Shown here: positions 59,060-64,000 of the stretch, one piece after another
Layout of the letters: every line of letters begins with the position of its first letter
Position numbering within the stretch: the first letter of the stretch is position 1
NCBI RefSeq assembly: GCF_003788585.1
Contig: NZ_AYKG01000056.1
Span: forward strand, 1-64,000
DNA: 64,000 bases
Direction: 5' to 3'
Origin: Salinisphaera japonica YTM-1
Lineage (GTDB): Bacteria > Pseudomonadota > Gammaproteobacteria > Nevskiales > Salinisphaeraceae
The notes under the pieces: model-generated
What the model was told of the DNA's origin: nothing
What the model saw: the letters and a program-made list of their open reading frames with translations, nothing else
Databases searched by the model: none
Program-made: the position numbers and the translations under genes

Positions 59060-59352
59060 TTCCGCAGATTAATGCAGATGAACGTAGATGAAATAGAACG
59101 AAACGCTGCCAATTCTGGCCTGAGAGGCGTTGAAAACGCTTGACTGATTAGCAACAAGCGCGGCTTAGATACCCGGCAAATCGCCTGAAAGAACGAAGCC
59201 GGAAAACACATCGCCATGAGAAAACGAGCAGGTCTCGACAGCTCAAAACATCGCATCTCAGAAGGTTAGAGGGTCTGGGAAGCTATTATTTAGCCGTCAA
59301 ATCGTCTGCCACGCCAAGCCCCCATCTGCGCAATCTGCGTCCATCTGCGGAT
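59060..59352. repeat. Intergenic palindromic repeat, copy 3 (TCTGCGG family)
   Basis: The outer arms TTCCGCAGATTAATGCAGAT (from 59060) and CCATCTGCGGATAG (to about 59352, after CATCTGCGCAATCTGCG) are imperfect reverse complements, like the arms of the elements at 50541-51080. The centre is unrelated to those copies. This fills most of the 443-bp gap between zapG and sufE; I see no gene in it. Confidence 0.6.
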
Positions 59353-59377
59353 AGCCTTCAAAGAACGAGGCCCCGAA

Positions 59378-59803
59378 TCAGGAGGATGCGTTCAGGCGAG
59401 CCGCGGCGTGGCGCTGGATGGTTTCGACCATCGAATACAGCCCGTTGCGGCGGTTCATGGTGATGTGCTGCTCGAGGTTGAGATCGGCAAATACCTGTTG
59501 AATATCGGTATCGGCGATCTGGCGCGGTGTCTTGTCGGAATAGATCATCAACAACACGCCGATCAACCCGCGCACGATATGCGCATCGGAGTCGCCGCGA
59601 AAATGCAGCTTGTTGTCGGCATCCTCGTCGTCAGCCACGAGCCAGACCTGGCTCATACAACCGCGTACCAGGGTGGCCTCGTTGCGCTCGGCGTCATCCA
59701 GCGGCTCGAGTTTGCGGCCCAAGTCGATGATATAGCGATAGCGCTCTTCCCAGTCGGGCAGCAGTTCGAAGGTGGTCTTGAGCTTGTCGATGTTTTGATC
59801 CAT
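59378..59803 (-). CDS. sufE: SufE-family cysteine desulfurase sulfur acceptor
   Basis: A 141-residue SufE protein that takes persulfide sulfur from a cysteine desulfurase (SufS or CsdA) for Fe-S cluster assembly. The acceptor Cys49 is in VRGCMSQVWLV. The remaining family features are DWEERYRYIIDLGRKL, IVRGLIGVLLMIYS and RRNGLYSMVETI. I start at the ATG at 59803 (MDQNIDKL); the longer frame upstream is not SufE-like. No other suf genes lie nearby, so it could equally be a CsdE-type partner. Confidence 0.93.
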   Translation of the reverse strand: MDQNIDKLKTTFELLPDWEERYRYIIDLGRKLEPLDDAERNEATLVRGCMSQVWLVADDEDADNKLHFRGDSDAHIVRGLIGVLLMIYSDKTPRQIADTDIQQVFADLNLEQHITMNRRNGLYSMVETIQRHAAARLNASS

Positions 59804-59904
59804 GACCGGCCTGCACTCGGATTTATGACTGAAGAAGTTGGGTCGATACGGCGCTGAGTCAAGCCGGTGAAGCGCTGGGCACGCAGCCGTTATAGACTGC
59901 GGCC

Positions 59905-60207
59905 ATGATGCGATCGAGCATAGGGCAGAGGCTGTACCGGTGGTTCCGTAAGGGCATGATCGCTGTGTTGCGCGCGCCGATCCTGTTCTATCGGCGCGTG
60001 ATTTCACCGTTGCTGGGGCCGCGGTGTCGTTTTTATCCGACCTGCTCGGCGTATGCCCTACAAGCGCTGTCGCGCCATGGCCCGGTCAAGGGTCTGGGCC
60101 TGGCTATCTGGCGAATCATGCGTTGCCACCCGCTGAATTCCGGCGGGCATGACCCGGTGCCGCCCAGGCGTTGTGGCCACCACCACGACGACGACTCGTG
60201 CGGATGA
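59905..60207 (+). CDS. yidD: Membrane protein insertion efficiency factor YidD
   Basis: A 100-residue YidD protein, a small amphipathic factor that aids YidC-dependent membrane insertion. The diagnostic part is [20 protein letters not shown], then [12 protein letters not shown], then HGPVKG and [15 protein letters not shown], with the three conserved Cys. The tail is His/Asp-rich ([11 protein letters not shown]). It is usually found next to rnpA-yidC; here it is isolated between sufE and ileS. Confidence 0.93.
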   Translation: MMRSSIGQRLYRWFRKGMIAVLRAPILFYRRVISPLLGPRCRFYPTCSAYALQALSRHGPVKGLGLAIWRIMRCHPLNSGGHDPVPPRRCGHHHDDDSCG

Positions 60208-60303
60208 TGCATACGAGCCAGCGCAGGGTTTATAGTGCGCGGCTTGCATGATAGGGCGCCTGCCCGATCATCTTCACGCGATTCACGCCAGCCCAGGGAC
60301 GCC

Positions 60304-63300
60304 ATGAGCGGTTTTTCCGAGCACAAAGCCTTGAACCTGCCGGCCATCGAGGCCGATGTCCGTGCCTGGTGGGACGAGGCCGGCGTGTTCGAGGCCTCGA
60401 CCGCCGCCCGGGCCGACGGTCCGAATTTTGCTTTTTATGAAGGCCCGCCCACGGCCAACGGCCGCCCCGGCATTCATCATGTGCTTGGGCGTACGATCAA
60501 GGACGCCTTCTGTCGTTACAAGACGATGCAGGGCTATCGCGTGGATCGTAAGGCCGGCTGGGACACCCACGGCCTGCCGGTGGAGATCGAGGTCGAGAAA
60601 GAGCTGGGTCTGAAATCGCGCGAAGATATCGAGGCCTATGGCATCGCCGAATACAACGCGGCCTGTCGCGATTCGGTGCTGCGCTACAAGCATCAATGGG
60701 ATGAGCTCACCCGGCGTATCGGCTATTGGGTGGATCTCGACGCGCCCTATGTGACGTTCTCCAACGAGTACATCGAATCGGTCTGGTGGCTGCTGGCCCA
60801 GCTCCATAAGCAGGGCCTGCTCTACAAGGGCCACAAGATCCATTGGTATTCGCCGGGCTCGGGCACCGTGCTGTCCTCGCACGAGGTCAGCCTGGGCTAC
60901 AAGGAAGTCCAGGATCCGTCGATCACGGTCAAGTTTTTTGTCGAAGACGAGCCGGATGTCGCGATCCTGGCCTGGACCACCACGCCTTGGACGGTGCCCT
61001 CCAATGCCGGGCTGGCCGTGGCGCCGGATATTGATTATGTCCGGGCGGTCCATGAAGACACGACTTATATCCTGGCCGCCGACTGTGTCGCGGCGACCCT
61101 GGGTGAGGGGGCCGAGATCGTCTCGACCTTCAAGGGCTCGGAATTGATTGGCACGCGCTATCGCCCGCCGTTCGATTTCATGCATGAGCTCGACGGCGCG
61201 GCCGATGCCTGGCGCGTCATCGCAGGTGATTTCATCTCCACCGAGGACGGCACGGGCATCGTGCACATGGCCCCGGCATTCGGCGGCGACGATTATCGCG
61301 TCTCGGTCGCAGCCGGCCTGCCGGTCTTCAACCCGGTCGAAAACGACGGGCATTTCCGAGCCGATTTTCCGCTCGTGGGCGGCCAGTGGTTCAAGGATGC
61401 CGACAAGACACTGGCGCGTGATCTCAAAGAGCGTGGCCAGCTCTTTGCGCAAGACGTGACGGTTCATAACTACCCGCACGACTGGCGCAAGGGCACGCCG
61501 CTCATGAATTACCCGGTCGAGTCCTGGTTCGTGGCCACCCAGCAGAACAAGGACCGGCTGGTCGCCTATAACGACCAGATCGACTGGCACCCGCCGCACG
61601 TCGGCACCGGGCGTTTTGGCGACTGGCTGGCCAACAACGTGGACTGGGCGCTCTCGCGCCATCGCTACTGGGGCACGCCGCTACCGATCTGGGTCAACGA
61701 CGCCGACCCGGACGATATCGTGGTCATCGGCTCGATCGCCGAGCTGCGCGAGTACGCCGGCGATCAAGTGGCCGGCGATGACACGCTGGATCTGCACAAG
61801 CCCCAGGTCGATGCCATCACCTGGCAGGCCGCCAACGGCGGCACCATGCGACGCGTGCCCGAGATCATCGACGTGTGGTTCGACTCGGGCGCCATGCCGT
61901 TTGCCCAGTGGCATTACCCGTTCGAGAACAAGGAACTGTTCGAGGCCAATTTCCCCGCGGATTTCATCTGCGAAGGCGTGGATCAGACCCGCGGCTGGTT
62001 CTATTCGCTGCATGCCATCGGCACGCTGATCAAAGACTCGCCGGCCTATAAGAACGTGATCGTCAACGGCCTGCTGCTGGACGCGAACGGCGAGAAGATG
62101 TCCAAGTCCAAGGGCAACACCGTCGATCCGTTCGAGGCCCTGGACACCCACGGCGCGGACGTCATCCGCTGGTACATGCTGACCAGCTCCCAGCCCTGGG
62201 ATAACACCAAGTATGCCGACCGGGCCCTGCGCGAAACCCGCACCAAGGTCTTCGGCACGCTGGAAAACGTCTATTCGTTCTTTGCCACCTACGCTAATAT
62301 CGACGGCTTCACCGCCGATACGCCGGCACCCGCCGTCAATGAGCGCCCCGAGCTGGATCGCTGGATTCTCTCGCGCCTGCAGTCCACGGCCGCAGAAGCT
62401 GCTGCCGCGCTGGATGCTTACAACCCGACGCGGGCCACCCGCGCTGTCGAGCGCTTTATCGACGCGCTGTCCAACTGGTATATCCGGCGCTCGCGGGCAC
62501 GTTTCTGGGCCGGGGCGCGCGCGGATGCCGGCGGGGATGCGAGCGCGGCCGAGGTCGCCGACAAGCGTGCGGCGTATCACACCACGCTGACCTGCCTGCG
62601 TGACGTAGCCGCCATGATGGCGCCCATCGCCCCATTTTTCGCCGACTGGCTCTATGGCCAGGTCGTGGCCTCGAGCGGCGCGCGCGCCTCGGTGCACTTG
62701 GCTGACTTTCCGGTGGCCGATGACACGATCACCGACGCCGATCTGGAACGCCGTATGGGCCTTGCCCGGGCGATCGTGGCCAATACGCTGGCTCTTCGTA
62801 ACGAGGCCGGCATCAATGTGCGCCAGCCTGTGGCACGGATTCTGGTCGTCGAGGAACCGGGCGTGGCGCGGGCCGATGTCGAGGCGGTGGCGCCGATCGT
62901 GCGCGACGAAGTCAACGTCGATGCCATCGAGTTCGTGGCCGGCGAGGGCGATCTGGTCAAACGAAGCGTCAAGGCCAACTTCAAGACGCTGGGCAAACGT
63001 CTGGGCAAGCAGATGAAGCCGGCCGCCGCCGCGATCGCGGCCTTGGATGATGCCGCGATCGCCACCTTCATGCGCGACGGTGCGCTCACCGTGGACGTCG
63101 AGGGCACGCCGATAGCGCTCGACGGAAACGATCTGATCGTTTCGGCCGAAGGCGTCGAGGGGTGGCTCGTTGGTCGCGAGGATAGCGTCACGGTGGCACT
63201 TGATAGTACACTTGACGATTCGCTGATCCAGCGCGGGCTGGCACGCGAGGTCATCAACCGTATTCAGAGGCTGCGCAAACAGGCCGAATTTCATGTGGCT

Positions 63301-63489
63301 GATCGTATCCAGGTGGTTTATGCCGCGGATACGACGCTGGCCCAGGCCATCGACACGCACGCCGAGCTGATTGCGCGAGAGACACTCGCACGCCATGTGT
63401 CCGTGAGTGCATCGCCGGCCGGCGATGTCGTGGCCGATTTCACAATCGGTGACGAAGCGCTGTCGCTAGCGCTCACGCGCGAGGCATAA
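60304..63489 (+). CDS. ileS: Isoleucyl-tRNA synthetase, type II (eukaryote-like)
   Basis: A 1061-residue class I synthetase charging tRNA-Ile. The HIGH-equivalent sequence is GIHHVLG (about 56-62), within EGPPTANGRPGIHH, typical of the type II branch. The catalytic lysine loop is EKMSKSKGN (about 596-604). The editing domain lies between, with the WTTTPWTVPSN segment. The C-terminal part is long and has no type I zinc-knuckle end. Type II enzymes are often less sensitive to mupirocin. Most gammaproteobacteria carry type I ileS beside ribF and lspA, so this copy is probably acquired or an ancestral replacement. I start at the ATG at 60304 (MSGFSEHKAL). Confidence 0.93.
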   Translation: MSGFSEHKALNLPAIEADVRAWWDEAGVFEASTAARADGPNFAFYEGPPTANGRPGIHHVLGRTIKDAFCRYKTMQGYRVDRKAGWDTHGLPVEIEVEKELGLKSREDIEAYGIAEYNAACRDSVLRYKHQWDELTRRIGYWVDLDAPYVTFSNEYIESVWWLLAQLHKQGLLYKGHKIHWYSPGSGTVLSSHEVSLGYKEVQDPSITVKFFVEDEPDVAILAWTTTPWTVPSNAGLAVAPDIDYVRAVHEDTTYILAADCVAATLGEGAEIVSTFKGSELIGTRYRPPFDFMHELDGAADAWRVIAGDFISTEDGTGIVHMAPAFGGDDYRVSVAAGLPVFNPVENDGHFRADFPLVGGQWFKDADKTLARDLKERGQLFAQDVTVHNYPHDWRKGTPLMNYPVESWFVATQQNKDRLVAYNDQIDWHPPHVGTGRFGDWLANNVDWALSRHRYWGTPLPIWVNDADPDDIVVIGSIAELREYAGDQVAGDDTLDLHKPQVDAITWQAANGGTMRRVPEIIDVWFDSGAMPFAQWHYPFENKELFEANFPADFICEGVDQTRGWFYSLHAIGTLIKDSPAYKNVIVNGLLLDANGEKMSKSKGNTVDPFEALDTHGADVIRWYMLTSSQPWDNTKYADRALRETRTKVFGTLENVYSFFATYANIDGFTADTPAPAVNERPELDRWILSRLQSTAAEAAAALDAYNPTRATRAVERFIDALSNWYIRRSRARFWAGARADAGGDASAAEVADKRAAYHTTLTCLRDVAAMMAPIAPFFADWLYGQVVASSGARASVHLADFPVADDTITDADLERRMGLARAIVANTLALRNEAGINVRQPVARILVVEEPGVARADVEAVAPIVRDEVNVDAIEFVAGEGDLVKRSVKANFKTLGKRLGKQMKPAAAAIAALDDAAIATFMRDGALTVDVEGTPIALDGNDLIVSAEGVEGWLVGREDSVTVALDSTLDDSLIQRGLAREVINRIQRLRKQAEFHVADRIQVVYAADTTLAQAIDTHAELIARETLARHVSVSASPAGDVVADFTIGDEALSLALTREA

Positions 63490-63561
63490 GACAGGCGCCG
63501 GGCTCGGATACAGCACGGGTTTTTTTAAAAACGATTCGCATACGCGTAACGGTCTTCGATC

Positions 63562-63822
63562 ATGAAACAGGATATTCATCCCAACTATCGCCCCGTCGTC
63601 TTCAAGGACATGGGCAGCGACTTCGCCTTCCTGACGCGCTCGACCATCGAGTCCAAGGAAACGATCGAGTGGGAAGACGGCAACGAATACCCGCTGATCA
63701 AGCTGGAAGTGACCAGTGACACGCACCCGTTCTACACGGGCAAGCAGAACATCATGGACACCACCGGCAAGGTCGAGCGCTTCAACCGTCGCTTCGGCAT
63801 GATGCGCGGCGCCAAGAAATAA
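63562..63822 (+). CDS. rpmE2: Ribosomal protein L31 type B (zinc-independent)
   Basis: An 86-residue L31 of the C-minus type. It begins [16 protein letters not shown] and contains [20 protein letters not shown] and the end RFNRRFGMM. It has no cysteine, so it lacks the zinc ribbon of the RpmE type A protein. In other bacteria such paralogues are induced at low zinc through Zur and replace the zinc form. I could not identify a Zur site in the 72 bases upstream. Confidence 0.95.
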   Translation: MKQDIHPNYRPVVFKDMGSDFAFLTRSTIESKETIEWEDGNEYPLIKLEVTSDTHPFYTGKQNIMDTTGKVERFNRRFGMMRGAKK

Positions 63823-63836
63823 GACTGCGGTGTCGG

Positions 63837-63860
63837 CGGCCGTGGGCATGCCCGCGGCCG
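63837..63860 (+). terminator. Hairpin after rpmE2
   Basis: CGGCCG-T-GGGCATGCCC-G-CGGCCG is a near-perfect palindrome 15 bases past the rpmE2 stop without a T run. It could aid termination together with the next hairpin. Confidence 0.4.
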
Positions 63861-63879
63861 TTGGCCATGACCGTTTCGT

Positions 63880-63913
63880 AAAGCGCGCCGGTGAGCTATC
63901 GCCGGCGCGCTTT
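63880..63913. terminator. Strong GC-rich hairpin ending in TTT
   Basis: AAAGCGCGCCGG (63880-63891) and CCGGCGCGCTTT (63902-63913) form a 12-bp stem with a 10-base loop. It is a likely bidirectional terminator closing the ileS-rpmE2 side. The remaining bases to 64000 show no gene I can support. Confidence 0.75.
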
Positions 63914-64000
63914 CGCGTGTCTAAAATTTGGCCTGTGGCTGTGTTTGTGCAAGAGCAACGAAGCCGGCCAGCGGCGGGTGGGTGATGTCGTCGCGGCGAC

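Noticed and set aside
59804-60007. Extended N-terminus of SufE
   Set aside because: The 68 extra residues are unlike any SufE, and the upstream part overlaps the start of yidD on the other strand.

Overview
The window reads as a high-GC, free-living gammaproteobacterium. The evidence is periplasmic glucan genes opgG-opgH, a ZapG/YhcB homologue (a gammaproteobacterial family), OpdA-type oligopeptidase, DUF1499 lipoprotein, SufE and YidD. The gene content and very acidic surface protein suggest a marine or halophilic lineage. A Salinisphaera-like source is my guess, not something the sequence proves. I saw no rRNA, tRNA, CRISPR array or complete insertion sequence.

Layout. (1) 114-9909: an envelope and sugar block on the plus strand, holding an outer-membrane barrel candidate, opgG-opgH (4-nt overlap), glmU, glmS and a Gfo/Idh/MocA oxidoreductase. 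(2) 9910-10425: an unusually AT-rich gap, full of inverted repeats, in front of the main feature. (3) 10426-49097: a single 10,462-codon adhesin gene (31.4 kb) followed by a compact export-like cluster. The cluster is a TolC-type outer-membrane lipoprotein with an extra cadherin-like tail, SapC, a small periplasmic adaptor, a GAF-like/HlyD adaptor, and a PqqD-like/M50 protease/HlyD fusion. No ABC transporter is encoded here, although a classical type I system needs one. (4) 49182-63822: mostly housekeeping genes (xthA, DUF1499 lipoprotein, opdA, gor, an esterase-like lipoprotein, a 3D-domain protein, gpmA, an HEAGH protein, a CoA-binding protein, zapG, sufE, yidD, a type-II ileS, and rpmE2 encoding zinc-free L31).

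How the parts may work together. The adhesin starts with a LEPR-XLL motif and a DUF4347 domain and lacks a Sec signal. It then carries two duplicated Ca-binding modules and about 42 VCBS-like repeats alternating with about 40 CADG/putative-Ig repeats. The five following genes sit in the same orientation with gaps of 53, 4, 12 and 27 nt, then a 269-bp MITE. The adhesin's last domain and the TolC tail share the same fold signature, which ties substrate and exporter together. I propose an ABC-less, M50-protease-coupled adaptor system for secreting, processing or anchoring this roughly 1-MDa protein. That is an inference and the main thing to test.

Mobile and repeat DNA. Two MITE families with ends beginning AGGGC are present. 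One supplies the apparent start codon of the M50 gene; another sits exactly on the stop codon of the HEAGH gene. A separate family of imperfect, palindromic 'TCTGCGG' intergenic repeats occurs at 50541-51080 (two copies) and 59060-59352.
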